60,440 bases of DNA from an uncultured Flavobacteriales bacterium. GTDB lineage: Bacteria > Bacteroidota > Bacteroidia > Flavobacteriales_G > Salibacteraceae. How positions within the stretch are numbered: the stretch's first letter is position 1; the number at the start of each line of letters is the position of its first letter. The DNA lies in assembly GCA_905181855.1 (NCBI GenBank), contig CAJIZE010000013.1, positions 1-60,440 on the forward strand, given 5' to 3'. The translations under genes and the position numbers were made by a program. Shown here one piece after another: positions 1-11,800 of the stretch. The notes beneath the pieces were generated by a model. The model worked only from the letters and a program-made list of their open reading frames with translations. It had not been told where the DNA came from and did no database searches.

Positions 1-393
1 GTGATTATTGATCCTTTATCAGAAACGGTAACTGAAGATTATTTTATTTTAGAAATTTACAATGAAACTGATAATATAAAGGACACCATCATTTTTAAAA
101 CAGCGTTTGATGCAACGGTAGGTTTAAACCAAATTATTGAAGAAAAAGTTAATATATCCTTTTACCCTAACCCTGCTGAAAACACCACTTTTATAGAAGT
201 AAATACTTCAGAAAATGAGATGGCAACAGTATCAATAAGCAATGTTTTGGGTGCAGAGGTTATGAATCTATTTGTTCCTACAAATGGTCAATCAACAGAA
301 ATAGATTTATTTGGGCTTGATAAAGGCTATTATTTCTGTAAAGTTCAAGCGAATGGAAAAACATTAGATACTCAAAAACTTGTTATTAAATAG
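1..393 (+). CDS. C-terminal end of a T9SS type A cargo protein (partial, cut by window start)
   Basis: Open reading runs in from the window edge and stops with TAG at 391-393; the apparent GTG at base 1 is probably not the true start. The last ~80 residues form a type A sorting domain: a YPNPAENTTFIEV segment, a beta-rich middle (ATVSISNVLGAEV), then GLDKGYYFCKV and a basic KLVIK end. In this family the domain is cleaved during T9SS export and the cargo is attached to the cell surface or released. The catalytic or adhesive part lies upstream of the window, so the function is unknown. A rho-independent terminator follows within 30 bases. Confidence 0.8.
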   Translation: MIIDPLSETVTEDYFILEIYNETDNIKDTIIFKTAFDATVGLNQIIEEKVNISFYPNPAENTTFIEVNTSENEMATVSISNVLGAEVMNLFVPTNGQSTEIDLFGLDKGYYFCKVQANGKTLDTQKLVIK

Positions 394-418
394 GTAATAC
401 AAGAATTCGAATGATAAA

Positions 419-446
419 AGCCTCAACTAATAGTTGGGGCTTTTTT
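419..446 (+). terminator. Rho-independent terminator of the partial T9SS cargo gene
   Basis: Nine-pair stem AGCCTCAAC (419-427) with GTTGGGGCT (433-441), one G-T wobble, five-base loop, then a T run to 446. It lies 25 bases after the stop codon of the upstream gene. Confidence 0.85.
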
Positions 447-678
447 ATGGTCTAATATTTTTGAAATAGCATGTCCTTTTGAAAGACACACAGCCACTCA
501 AACTAAAGGATATGAATGCTCTTATTGCTTTAAATGGTACATTCAGAATTTGTCCGCTGGATTAACTTAAAGTTTGTTGAGTTTTCAGGTTGTAAAATCC
601 CCCTTTAATATAATGTGCCAATGAAATCAAAGTTCTTGGAATAGCATATTGTATTAGTTAGTTATTAAAGTTTAGAGC

Positions 679-710
679 AAAAAAAAGCCTGTGGTATTAC
701 CACAGGCTTT
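679..710 (-). terminator. Terminator of the Omp28-like gene (bidirectional hairpin)
   Basis: Perfect nine-pair stem GCCTGTGGT / ACCACAGGC with a three-base loop. The A run at 679-686 becomes a T run on the minus strand, 22 bases past the stop of the minus-strand gene. A shorter T run on the other side could also serve plus-strand transcripts. Confidence 0.85.
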
Positions 711-731
711 AAAATAAATAAAGTTAAATTC

Positions 732-2780
732 TTATTTAATGGTAAGTTTTTCAGAAATTACTGAACCATTATTTTCAATTTGAATTAAGTACAATCCTTT
801 AACAAATTCGCTAGTGTTTATTTGAGTTTGATTTGAATTCATAGATTCAGAATAAACTAAATTTCCAATTGCGTCAAAAACAGTTACTACACCATTTGAT
901 CCTTCAACTGCTATATTTACTATATCAGATGCTGGGTTTGGATATAAGCTATAGCCGTTGTTACCAATCTCTGCTTTTACCGATAATGGCGGGCCAGTAG
1001 GATCGTTTGGGTCAACTGTTCCATCAACACCATTTGCAGATTCAACTAAAACAGCAAAGTTTGATTGATGAACAAATTTTGAAGTGTTGTCTTGAACCCA
1101 TACAGCAACTATTATATCATTAAATTCTTCTACTGAGTGTTCAGTAGAATGATTAACAGGACTATTAGCATTTGGAGGTAAAGTTTTAGACCCACTAAAA
1201 GTATAGCTGGTAGAGTAATCTACAGGCGTGTTCGCTGTTAAGCTGCTTCCTAAGTCATATCCTGATGAACCAGGAACCATTTTTTTCATTACATAGTCAA
1301 ATTCAGTTTCGCCATTTGAACCTACATTGTCATAAGTTGTTCTTTCTAAAATAGCAACGTATAATGCAAAATCGCCAGATATGTCACTAATCGCGTTTAC
1401 AGTTAAATCAATACCTAAAGTTTGATTATCGGCATCGATGCTGTATTCACCTGAAACTTCAACTAATGCACCATTTGATTTGTAATTTTGATATACCGTT
1501 GAATTATATGATTGAGAGTTTCCGTCCCAACCACCATCAATCATCATCCAAGGAACAGAATTAATGGCGTAAAAATTTCTTCTAACTCCTCCTTCATCCG
1601 TATAATAAGGGTCACCATCACCTGGCCATGACATTTGATATTTTACTATCACTTCTTCCTCTGAAGTAGCAGCCATAACTGCCTTTACATTGGAGTTTCC
1701 TGCAACACATGGGCCACAAGTAGAACTTGTAAATGACTCATGAAGAGGAACTCTATCAGTTGTTGCAGTATAAACTTCAAATGACCCGGTACCTTTATCG
1801 TTGCATGAAAAATCATCTGTAGCTCCATTAACCTGTGATGCCCAAACTTCAACATTAAAAGCACCAGCAGCGCTAGAAACATAAGGAGTAGAAAAAGTAT
1901 AATTATAGCTTCCGCCAGAAGCAATTGTTGCTGACATCATTTCAGTTACAGCTGAACCTCCATTTATTGAATAAGACATTTCAACTGAACTAATTACGGC
2001 AGAACCGTTATTAGCTAAAACGCCAGAAATAGAATGGTTACCAACTTCGTTAATAGTTGGAAAAGTTAGGTTGTTTGCCATTGCATCGTTCGCTGGGTAT
2101 GTTGCGCCTGGTGCAAATCTGAACACTTTGTTTAAAGCAGGAGTGAAGTTTCCAACCACCGGAAACTCTTCCATACCAGAACCAATTTGTGCAAAATCTG
2201 TTGCTGTTGGCCCGGTACATCCAATAGACCCACTGTAGCCACCGCCATTTGTCCAGTTACTAATTAACTCAAAATTTCCACACTCATAAATTCTAATTGC
2301 TAAATAGCAATAGGTTCCTGCAGAACCAACACTTGCGCTTGGTGTAATCGATACCCACTGGATGGTATGAATTCTATTTGGCGAAGATCCAGATGTAGAA
2401 GATCTAATTGCATCAGGAGTTCCTGCTCCAGTGCCAAGTTCAAACGCTTCCCAAAACGAAAAAAGCGCGTTTCTTGGAGCGGTTCCTAAACTTAAGTCTT
2501 CGTTAGCACTGACACTAGCACCAGCTGAATTGCCTAAAACGATGTATCCATTATCACTTGCCTGATATGAAGTGAATGAGTTCCCCCAATAATCAAAAGT
2601 AAAAGGAAGGGTTTGCGGTGCTGACATCGTTTCATCTGCAGGGTTAGACATTACGGTAGTTCCTTCAGGCAAAGTAGGGTCATAATTGGCATCAACACCA
2701 GTTGTTGTAATGTAGTCGAATTGCGCAAATGCATTAAATGCAAAACCACAAACTACTAATAATGTAAAGATTTTTTTCAT
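732..2780 (-). CDS. Secreted Omp28/thioredoxin-like protein with T9SS type A sorting domain
   Basis: 682 residues. The N-terminus is a classical signal peptide (MKKIFTLLVV, cleavage after about AFAQ). A beta-rich jelly-roll-like part follows, then around residues 340-430 an Omp28-type thioredoxin fold begins with RVPLHESFTSSTCGPCVAGN, which carries a CxxC pair. The final ~70 residues are a T9SS type A sorting domain (YSLYPNPASD, then FVKGLYLIQI and a basic end). Established: Omp28-family proteins are surface proteins of Bacteroidota of uncertain function. Inference: exported by the T9SS whose SprA is encoded nearby; a role as a surface thiol-disulfide protein is possible because the CxxC is intact. 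It is monocistronic, with its own terminator. Confidence 0.8.
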   Translation of the reverse strand: MKKIFTLLVVCGFAFNAFAQFDYITTTGVDANYDPTLPEGTTVMSNPADETMSAPQTLPFTFDYWGNSFTSYQASDNGYIVLGNSAGASVSANEDLSLGTAPRNALFSFWEAFELGTGAGTPDAIRSSTSGSSPNRIHTIQWVSITPSASVGSAGTYCYLAIRIYECGNFELISNWTNGGGYSGSIGCTGPTATDFAQIGSGMEEFPVVGNFTPALNKVFRFAPGATYPANDAMANNLTFPTINEVGNHSISGVLANNGSAVISSVEMSYSINGGSAVTEMMSATIASGGSYNYTFSTPYVSSAAGAFNVEVWASQVNGATDDFSCNDKGTGSFEVYTATTDRVPLHESFTSSTCGPCVAGNSNVKAVMAATSEEEVIVKYQMSWPGDGDPYYTDEGGVRRNFYAINSVPWMMIDGGWDGNSQSYNSTVYQNYKSNGALVEVSGEYSIDADNQTLGIDLTVNAISDISGDFALYVAILERTTYDNVGSNGETEFDYVMKKMVPGSSGYDLGSSLTANTPVDYSTSYTFSGSKTLPPNANSPVNHSTEHSVEEFNDIIVAVWVQDNTSKFVHQSNFAVLVESANGVDGTVDPNDPTGPPLSVKAEIGNNGYSLYPNPASDIVNIAVEGSNGVVTVFDAIGNLVYSESMNSNQTQINTSEFVKGLYLIQIENNGSVISEKLTIK

Positions 2781-2952
2781 AGTTTATTTTTTATAGAATT
2801 TAAGGTTGCAATATACATAAAACACCAATCCACTAAAAAAAAGATGGCCTTGCTATATGAATTGTAAAATTATCCTGAAGGTTTTATTTAATCATCGACT
2901 TAAAGCTTGTAAACTGTTGATTACTGGGCTAATAAAATTAGGGCTTTTATCT

Positions 2953-2960
2953 TAGATTTG
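2953..2960 (+). promoter_or_regulatory. Bacteroidota -7 box upstream of maeB
   Basis: TAGATTTG matches TAnnTTTG and lies 18 bases before the GTG start. No TTG -33 element is found at the usual 17-23 base spacing, so support is partial. A start site near 2966 would leave a very short leader. Confidence 0.45.
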
Positions 2961-2977
2961 CCTAAACTTAAATTACC

Positions 2978-5239
2978 GTGAAATTACGTAAAGGAGAAGC
3001 TTTAGAATACCATCAACAGGGAAGACCAGGTAAGATGGAAACCATACCATCAAAACCTTATTCTACCCAGCGAGATTTATCTTTGGCATACTCACCTGGA
3101 GTAGCCGAACCTTGTTTGGCAATTGCGGAGAACCTTGATGATGTCTACAAATACACGTCTAAAGGGAATTTGGTTGCTGTAATATCCAATGGAACTGCGG
3201 TACTTGGTTTAGGTAACATTGGCCCTGAGGCATCTAAACCGGTAATGGAAGGAAAAGCTTTACTCTTTAAAATATTTTCTGATATCGATGTTTTTGATAT
3301 CGAAATAAAAACAACAGACCCTGAAGAGTTTATCAATACTGTTGTGAACATAGCTCCAACATTTGGAGGTATTAATTTGGAAGATATTAAAGCTCCTGAA
3401 GCGTTCGAAATAGAAAGAAGGCTAAAAGAGAAGCTAGATATTCCTGTGATGCATGATGATCAGCATGGAACAGCAATTATTTCTTCTGCTGGGTTGTTAA
3501 ATGCGCTCGAGCTATCTAATAAAAACATAAGCAATGTAAAGGTGGTAATTAGTGGCGCTGGTGCATCAGCAATTACTTGTGCAAAATTGTATGTTTCTTT
3601 AGGTGTAAAAAGAGAGCATATTATCATGTGTGATAGCAAAGGGGTTATAAAGCCATCTCGTGGAAATTTACCTCCTCAAAAAGCACTTTTCGCTAACGAG
3701 GTAGAAGCTAAATCTTTAAAAGATGCGCTGGTAGATGCAGATATGTTTCTTGGTTTGTCTAGAGCGAATATCGTTTCGAAAGAAATGGTAAAGTCTATGG
3801 CCGACCATCCAATAATATTTGCTCTTGCAAACCCAGACCCTGAAATAGCTTATGCCGATGCAGTTGCGGCAAGACCTGATGCTATAATTGCAACTGGAAG
3901 GTCGGATCATCCAAATCAAGTAAATAACGTGCTTGGTTTTCCATACATTTTTAGAGGCGCACTTGACGTTAGGGCAACAACTATAAATGAAGAAATGAAG
4001 TTGGCTGCTGTTAAAGCAATAGCCAATTTAGCAAAGCAACCAGTTCCTGAAGAGGTAAATATTGCGTACAACGAAAAAAACATGTCTTTTGGAAAGGAGT
4101 TTATTATTCCAAAGCCTCTTGATTTTAGACTTATTACAGCGGTAGCCCCAGCAGTGGCTAAGGCTGCAATGGAATCAGGGGTGGCTAAAAACCCTATTAC
4201 CAATTGGCGTGAATATGCGGAAGAGCTAAACAAACGATTAGGTTTAGATGATAAAATTATTAAAGGCCTAATTCAGCGAGCCCGTCGTGATTTGAAGAAG
4301 GTGGTTTTTGCTGAAGCTGATAATTATAAAGTACTAAAAGCAGCTCAAATAGTTCGTGACGAAGGCATAGCCATGCCAATACTGCTGGGGGATAAGGAAA
4401 AAATAAACCAAATAGCAAAACATTATCAATTAGAAATTGATGATTTACCAATTATAGACCCAAGAAGTGAGCAAGAAGAAGCTTCCAGAGAAAAATTCGG
4501 GGAGTTTTATTTTGAAAAACGAAGAAGAAGTGGAGTTACCAGATATGAAGCTATAAAACAAATGCGCGAACGTAATTACTATGGCTCAGCGATGGTGAAA
4601 TTAGGATTAGCTGACGCTTTAATATCAGGTATTACAAGAAACTATCCGAATACACTGAAACCAGCTCTACAAATTATTGGTAAAGAAACGGGGCTAAATA
4701 AAATTGCGGGTATGTATGTATTAATCACTAAGAAGGGCCCTCTTTTTTTAGCAGATACTACAATCAATTATAATCCTACTGCAGAGGAATTAGTTGAGAT
4801 AACACTTCTTACCGCAAAAGCAGTGGAACGGTTTAAGATCAAACCACGTATTGCAATGTTGTCCTATTCAAACTTTGGTTCTTCTGAAGGCGAAGATTCT
4901 ATCAAAGTTTCCAAGGCTGTTAAAATACTCCATAAAGACTATCCAAAACTTATTGTAGACGGAGAAATACAGGCAAATGTGGCTTTAAACAAAGAATTAA
5001 TGAAAGAAATGTTTCCGTTTTCTGTGTTGTCAAAAACTGGTGCCAATACACTAATTTTTCCAAATCTTTCTGCTGGTAATATTGCTTATAAATTAATTCA
5101 AGAAATGGGTGCTCGTGAGGCAATTGGACCAATTCTTTTAGGAATGAAAAAGCCAGTTCACGTTTTGCAGTTAGGTTCAACAATTCGAGAAATTGTTAAT
5201 ATGGTTGCCGTGGCTTCTGTTGACGCACAAACAAGATAG
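2978..5239 (+). CDS. maeB: NADP-type malic enzyme fused to a phosphotransacetylase-like domain
   Basis: 753 residues. Oxidatively decarboxylates malate to pyruvate in the cytosol, supplying NADPH. Residues ~15-150 are the malic N-terminal domain (SLAYSPGVAEPC; IKAPEAFEIERRLK; HDDQHGTAI), residues ~160-400 the nucleotide-binding domain (VVISGAGASAITCAKL), and residues ~430-750 a phosphotransacetylase-like domain, the architecture known for MaeB. The length is normal for the fusion. The start is GTG; it gives an N-terminus (MKLRKGEALEYHQQ) of the length expected for Bacteroidota homologues. ruvA begins two bases after the stop, so the two are probably co-transcribed, although the functions are unrelated. 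Confidence 0.95.
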   Translation: MKLRKGEALEYHQQGRPGKMETIPSKPYSTQRDLSLAYSPGVAEPCLAIAENLDDVYKYTSKGNLVAVISNGTAVLGLGNIGPEASKPVMEGKALLFKIFSDIDVFDIEIKTTDPEEFINTVVNIAPTFGGINLEDIKAPEAFEIERRLKEKLDIPVMHDDQHGTAIISSAGLLNALELSNKNISNVKVVISGAGASAITCAKLYVSLGVKREHIIMCDSKGVIKPSRGNLPPQKALFANEVEAKSLKDALVDADMFLGLSRANIVSKEMVKSMADHPIIFALANPDPEIAYADAVAARPDAIIATGRSDHPNQVNNVLGFPYIFRGALDVRATTINEEMKLAAVKAIANLAKQPVPEEVNIAYNEKNMSFGKEFIIPKPLDFRLITAVAPAVAKAAMESGVAKNPITNWREYAEELNKRLGLDDKIIKGLIQRARRDLKKVVFAEADNYKVLKAAQIVRDEGIAMPILLGDKEKINQIAKHYQLEIDDLPIIDPRSEQEEASREKFGEFYFEKRRRSGVTRYEAIKQMRERNYYGSAMVKLGLADALISGITRNYPNTLKPALQIIGKETGLNKIAGMYVLITKKGPLFLADTTINYNPTAEELVEITLLTAKAVERFKIKPRIAMLSYSNFGSSEGEDSIKVSKAVKILHKDYPKLIVDGEIQANVALNKELMKEMFPFSVLSKTGANTLIFPNLSAGNIAYKLIQEMGAREAIGPILLGMKKPVHVLQLGSTIREIVNMVAVASVDAQTR

Positions 5240-5241
5240 TA

Positions 5242-5844
5242 ATGATTGAGTTTTTAAGTGGAAAGTTAGTAGAAAAAGCACCTACTCATGTGGTACTTGA
5301 TTGTAATGGTGTTGGTTATTTAATTCACATTTCGTTGAATACATTCGAACAGCTACCTAATGAAGAGTATTGCAAACTACTCATTCATTACAGTGTTAGC
5401 GTAGATGTTCGAAGCGGTGCGTCAAATCATTTGTTGTTTGGATTTAATAAACCTTCTGAACGTGAGCTATTCAGATTATTAATTTCAATTTCGGGCATAA
5501 GCTCAACAACAGCTAGAATGATTCTATCATCGCTAAGCTCTGATGATATAAAATCTGCTGTTGTGCTTGATAACGTTGATGCATTCAAATCAATCAAAGG
5601 AATTGGGCCAAAAATGGCAGTGAAAATCGTCCATGAATTAAAAGATAAAATCGACAAAATTGAAAGTGGAGGCCAAATTTCTATTTCATTAGGCAATACA
5701 AGCCAAAACGAGGCGTTAACTGCGTTAATTGCATTAGGTTTTGATAGATCAAAATCTAAAAAAGTAGTAGCTAAAGTAGTTGGTGAGCATGGTTCTGGTT
5801 TAACAGTTGAAGAACTAATAAAAACTGCTTTAAAACAACTTTAA
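5242..5844 (+). CDS. ruvA: Holliday junction branch migration protein RuvA
   Basis: 200 residues, the usual RuvA length. It binds four-way DNA junctions and loads the RuvB motor during recombinational repair. An OB-fold N-terminus (MIEFLSGKLVEKAPTHVVLD) is followed by two helix-hairpin-helix motifs, ISISGISSTTARMIL and FKSIKGIGPKMAVKIV, and a C-terminal domain III (ALTALIALGFDRSKSKK) that contacts RuvB. It starts two bases after maeB and lies 20 bases before sprA; ruvA directly upstream of sprA is a common arrangement in Bacteroidota. Confidence 0.97.
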   Translation: MIEFLSGKLVEKAPTHVVLDCNGVGYLIHISLNTFEQLPNEEYCKLLIHYSVSVDVRSGASNHLLFGFNKPSERELFRLLISISGISSTTARMILSSLSSDDIKSAVVLDNVDAFKSIKGIGPKMAVKIVHELKDKIDKIESGGQISISLGNTSQNEALTALIALGFDRSKSKKVVAKVVGEHGSGLTVEELIKTALKQL

Positions 5845-5864
5845 TAGAGAGTTGAATTTTTGAT

Positions 5865-8800
5865 TTGAAGCAAGTAGCCTTTATATATTTACGAGTTGTT
5901 TTTGTATTCATTCTGATTTTGTCTGGGCAACAAACTATTGCTCAAAATTCAGGATCTGTAAGCGATTCAGGAGAGGTGGTTCTGCCTTTTCCTTCAAGCG
6001 ATAGTAGAAACCCATTTGGCTCAGGTAGCTCAAATAAAATGTTTCTTAATGATCCACCAAACATAAAAAATGAATCAGAATATAACCCTGAAACAGGCGA
6101 GTACCAGTTTAATAAAAAGATAGGAAATTTTGATTATCGGCCTCCTTCCTCGATGGACTTTAATGAATACTTAAAATATACCAAAGAGAAAACTGTAATA
6201 GATTATTGGGAAGAAAAGAAAGCAGAAGAGAAAGGTGAAGAGTCTGCCGAAGGGTTTAGACCTCAACTACAAATCGAGAATAAAACATTTGATAGAATAT
6301 TTGGAGGAAATACCGTTGACATTCGCCCTTCGGGTTCAGCAGAATTACGATTTGGTATTAGAACGTCTAAAACGGAAAACCCTGCAATTCCTATTAAACA
6401 AAGGAGCGTTACCACCTTTGATTTTAAGCAAAACATCCAAGTTAACTTGATTGGAAATATTGGTGATAAATTAAAAATAACCACCAATTATAATACCCAA
6501 GCTACTTTTAGCTTTGAGAATAATATAAAGTTAGATTATACTGGTTATGAAGATGAAATATTGCAAGACATAGAACTTGGAAATGTGGCTATGCCTTTGC
6601 AGAGCTCCTTGATAACAGGCAGTCAAACATTGTTTGGAATTAAAACCAAAATGAAATTTGGCAAACTTGATGTAACCACTGTAATATCACAGCAACAAGG
6701 TAAAAAATCAGAAATTCAGGTAAAAGGAGGGGCGCAAGTAAAAGAGTTTGAAGTTAAAACGGACAACTATGAGGACAACCGGCACTTTTTTTTAGGACAT
6801 TTTTTTAGAGATTTATATGAGGAGGCAGTGGCAACTCCTCCTATGATTAATTCAGGAGTAAATATCTCTAAAATTGAAGTTTGGGTAACCAACACAAGAA
6901 ATGCTACAGAAAATGTTAGAAACGTTGTTGCGTTTCAGGATTTAGGTGAAGGTAATTTTAATGATAGGTCAGATGGGCGAAAAAGAATTTATAACAACAA
7001 CTACATTCAAGATACCGATCAACAGCAATTTGCAGGTAGAACACAAGACGGTAGTTATGAAGCAAATAATTTATACAACAAAATTTCGAATATTGTAGGT
7101 ATTAGAAATTTTGTAGATGTAACGAATATATTATCAGGTCAAGAAGGATTAGACCCACGATTAGACTTTACTAAAATAGAGTTAGCTCGCCGGCTTAACG
7201 AGAACGAGTTTAAATTTCATCCGCAACTTGGTTATGTTTCTCTGAATCAAGAATTGCAACCCAATCAGGTTTTAGCAGTTGCCTATCAATACACTTTTAG
7301 AGGGCAGGTTTTTCAAGTCGGTGAGTTTTCAACCGATGGATTAGGTGGGTCAGATCCATTAATTGTAAAAATGCTGAAAAGCAATCAACTGAATACTAGA
7401 GTGCCACTTTGGGATTTAATGATGAAAAATATTTACAACCTTGGCGCTTACCAAGTTTCTCAAACTGGTTTTGAACTAGAAGTTTGGTACTTGGATCAAA
7501 ACTCAGGTGTTGATATAAATTTCATTCCAGAAGGAGCTTTAGATAATAAGCCATTAATGACTGTTTTAGGGCTTGATAAACTTGATATGAATCAGAAACC
7601 CTTTGCTGATGGATATTTTGATTTTATTCCAAACATTAATATAATTCCACGTAATGGAAGGTTGATTTTTCCAATTCTTGAACCTTTTGGGTCAAGTTTG
7701 CGAAATTTATTTATAGACACTGAAATCGCAAATAAATATGTTTTCGATTCGCTCTACACAAGAACACAAGCAGATGCCAAAGTGCTTTATCCAGGAAAGA
7801 ATAGATTTACCATTAAGGGGCAATACGAATCCAACAACTCTTCTGAGATATATTTAAACGCTTCTCAAATTCCTAAAGGTTCTGTGGTCGTTTCTGCCGG
7901 AGGGCAAAAGCTGGTAGAGAACAATGATTTTAGAGTTGACTATTTAAGCGGAAGAGTAACCATTTTAAATCAGGCCTTGCTTGAGTCAGGAACGCCCATT
8001 ACGGTATCATTAGAGAGCAATGAGCTATTTGCCATACAAGAAAAACGATTGTTGGCAACACGGTTTGACTATAAAGTAAACGATGATTTAGCTCTAGGAG
8101 GTACGGTAATGAGATTATCAGAAAGACCACTAACGCAGAAAGTAAATGTCGGTAGTGAGCCAATTGCAAATACTATTTGGGGAGCGGATTTTAATTATAA
8201 AACCGAATCTCAATTTGTAACAAGTTTAATTGACAAAATTCCTTTAATTGATACAAAACAGAAATCAACGTTTACTTTTAGTGGCGAGTTTGCACAGCTA
8301 ATACCAGGTCATTCAAAGGCAATAGGAAAAGAAGGCAACAGTTACCTTGATGATTTTGAAGGCTCTCAGTCATCTATTGACATAAGAACGTTTGTGACCT
8401 GGAACTTGGCAAGCACGCCACAACTACAGCCAAATTTAATTGAAGCAGGAACCAATTTAGGTAAGATAGATTATGGTTTTCAGCGTGCAAAAATTGCATG
8501 GTATGTAATTGATCCACTTTATTTTAGAAACAATAGTTTAACGCCAAGTCATATTAAAGATGATGTAGATGCACAATCGAACCACTACATGCGTGAAGTT
8601 CTTGAATCTGAAGTGTTCCCAGAAAAAGATTTACCTCCAGGGCAGCCAAACAACATACCCGTATTCGATTTGTCATTTTATCCTGAAGAAAGGGGCCCTT
8701 ATAACTACGACGCATCAAGTATTGATGTAGACGGAACCATGATAGATCCAAAAAAGAGCTGGGGTGGTGTAACAAGACGAATTGATCAAAGCGATTTTGA

Positions 8801-11800
8801 AGCGGCAAACATCGAGTTTATTCAGTTTTGGGTCATGGACCCTTTTCATCCCGACAACGGCGTAGATGTCGGAGATTATCCAGATGCGGTTCAGCAGATC
8901 CATACTGGAGGAAACCTCTATTTTAATCTTGGTAATATTTCAGAAGATTTACTCAACGATGGATTAAAAGCTTTTGAAAACGGCTTACCTACTGACCAAA
9001 ACATTGTAAGTGATACTTCACAAGGAAACTTCACACAATGGGGTAGAGTATCTGATGGTCAACAGCTTATTAATGCCTTTGATAGTGACGTTTCAACTAG
9101 ACCTTTTCAGGATGTTGGATTAGACGGATTGAGAAATCAAGAAGAAAAACTGTTTTTTGGTGATTACCTTTCGAGCCTTAAATCAAAATTAACGAACGAA
9201 GCATATTTAAATTTTGAGGCAGACCCTTCGGGTGATGATTACAATTTCCATAGGGATGATGATTATGATCGGGATGAGGTTAATGTTTTGAATAGGTACA
9301 AGAAGTTTAACGGACAGGAGGGGAATTCAGCAACCAACGAACAATCACAAAATATTAATGCAGATGGTTATCCTACTTCAGCCTCAACTTTACCGAATGC
9401 CGAGGATATAAACCGAGACAACACATTGGACGATATTGAATCCTATTTTCAATATAAGGTAAGTTTAACTCCACAAGACTTAAGTCCAAGTAACATTGGA
9501 CGTAATTTTATTACAGATATGCTGGAAGTGCCTGTATCGACTAAAAATGGGGAGGCCAGAGTTATAAGATGGTATCAGGTGAAAATTCCTTTAAGGACAA
9601 GAGATCGTCAAAAAATCGGAAATATTGCTGATTTGCGGTCAATTCGATTCATGAGAATATTTATGACTGGTTTTGAACAACCAATCACATTAAGGTTTGC
9701 CAGACTTGAGCTAATCAGAGGTGAATGGAGGCGATATGCTGAAGAATTAGACGGTAAGCCAGAGAGTTTTGCAAATGATGAGTCAACAGAGTTTACTATT
9801 GGGGCTGTTAATATTGAAGAAAATTCGCAAAAGGAACCGGTAAACTATATTCTTCCTCCTAATATTAATAGAGAGGTGAACTTCGCTGGTACAGGTTTGC
9901 AACGTTTAAATGAGCAATCCTTAGCTTTAAATGTGTGTGATTTAGGAGATGGTAATGCCATTGCTACTTACCGCAGCATGAAAATGGACATGATCAATTA
10001 TGGTAATTTGCAATTGTTTGTTCATGCTGAATCGGCTGATTTAGATCAACCGGTTTTAGATAAGGATTTAACTTTTTTCATTCGTTTAGGTTCGGATTTT
10101 AATGAAAATTACTACGAGTATGAAATTCCATTAAAAATCACACCTCCTAGACAATACAATGAGTTAGAAGGTGATTTGGTGTGGCCAGAAGAAAATCAAC
10201 TGAACCTTCCATTGGACTCATTAACCCGAAAAAAACTAGTCCGAAATGCTTTAATGGGAGATGCAAGCAACTCATATAAGTTGAGACAAAGAACCTCTTT
10301 CCCCTATAAGAATGCAGATGGTATTGAAGTAGGGAGAATCTATGTTGTAGGTAACCCAAATTTGAATGATGTAAAACAGGTAATGTTAGGCGTTAGGAAT
10401 CCCTACAAAAAACTTGATAACCTTGAAGATGATGGATTATCAAAATGCGCAGAGGTTTGGGTAAACGAAATGCGTCTTACCGATTTTGACGACAACACCG
10501 GTTGGGCTGCAATCGGAAGAGTTACATCGAAACTTGCTGATTTAGCAACCGTAAATTTAGCAGGTAACATTAGTACTCCTGGTTTTGGTTCTATCGATAA
10601 AAAGGTAAGCGAACGACAAAGAGAAACCATTCAAGGAGTTGATGCATCAGCAAATGTTTCACTTGGCAAATTTTTTCCTGAAAAGGCAAAAATAAGTCTA
10701 CCAATGTATGTTGGTTATAGCAGAAACTCAATTACTCCAATGTTTTCACAAATTGAACAGGATGTAGCGTTTGATGATGCCCTTGCTGCAGAAGAAACAC
10801 AGGCAGATAAAGATGCTTTAAGAGGATCATTACAAACAGTTACGACCAGACGCAGTATAAATTTTACAAATGTCAGAAAAGGGAGAACAGGAAATATAAA
10901 GCCAACACCAATTGATTTATCCAATTTTTCTTTGTCTTATTCTTATTCAGAAGAATTAAAAACATCGTTTAATATTGAGCGTGATTTGAAGAAAACGTAT
11001 CGTGCTGGTTTAGGTTACAACTTCTCACCTGAATCAAAAAATTACAAACCTTTTTCTAAGATAGCCTACTTACGAAACTCTGAGTATTATAGATTGTTTC
11101 GTGATTTCAACTTTTATTTAGTACCTCAACAATTCAGTGTAAGAACTGACTTTAATAGAATATACAATGAACGGCAAATTAGAAACAACACTCCTGGTAT
11201 TAGAGCAGATATTCCAGCGTATTACAGCAAAAACTTTACATGGTCAAGAATGTACAATGTCAAATGGGATTTGTCAAGATCATTAAAGTTTGATTTTAAT
11301 GCCAACAACCAGTCGTTAATTGACGAACCTCAGGGCATAGTGAATAGTGAGGTTGATCCTGATGGATATGAAGTGTGGAAAGATTCCGTTACCACCAGCA
11401 TAAAAAACTTAGGTACACCGCTAACCTATAATCATTCAGTAAACTTGTCGTACAACATACCAATAAACAAAGTGCCAATTTTAGATTGGATAAACTCTGA
11501 TATCAGGTATGCCTCAACCTACAAATGGCAGCGTGCGCCATTTGCAGCCGACACAATGGGTAATACTATCCAAAACTCATCAAAGGTTAGTATTAACGGT
11601 AGGTTTAATATGACAAGTCTTTATAACAAAGTGCCGTATTTTAAAAGTGTCATAAAGAAGCAAAGAATGGTCCAGAGGTCGAGAGGTCGAAATCAGAAAG
11701 CGGCGCGGCAAACAAAGAACGAAAAAGATGGGGTTAAATCTAAAAAAGATAAACTCAATATTTTAGAGCATGGAGCATTGTTTATGTTGGCTCTTAAAAA

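Larger units (their letters stand above)
394..731. other. Intergenic stretch between convergent genes, with a possible coding remnant
   Basis: The stretch holds two terminators (419-446 and 679-710). Between them, bases 463-570 on the plus strand read as a 35-codon open stretch with CP and CSYC pairs spaced like a zinc ribbon, ending in TAA. It has no start codon of its own and one expected cysteine of a four-cysteine ribbon is absent, so it is at most a remnant. Nothing else recognisable. Confidence 0.4.

Noticed and set aside
679-710. Inverted repeat as a possible insertion-sequence end
   Set aside because: The adjoining A/T runs and position after a stop codon fit a terminator; no second copy or target duplication is visible.
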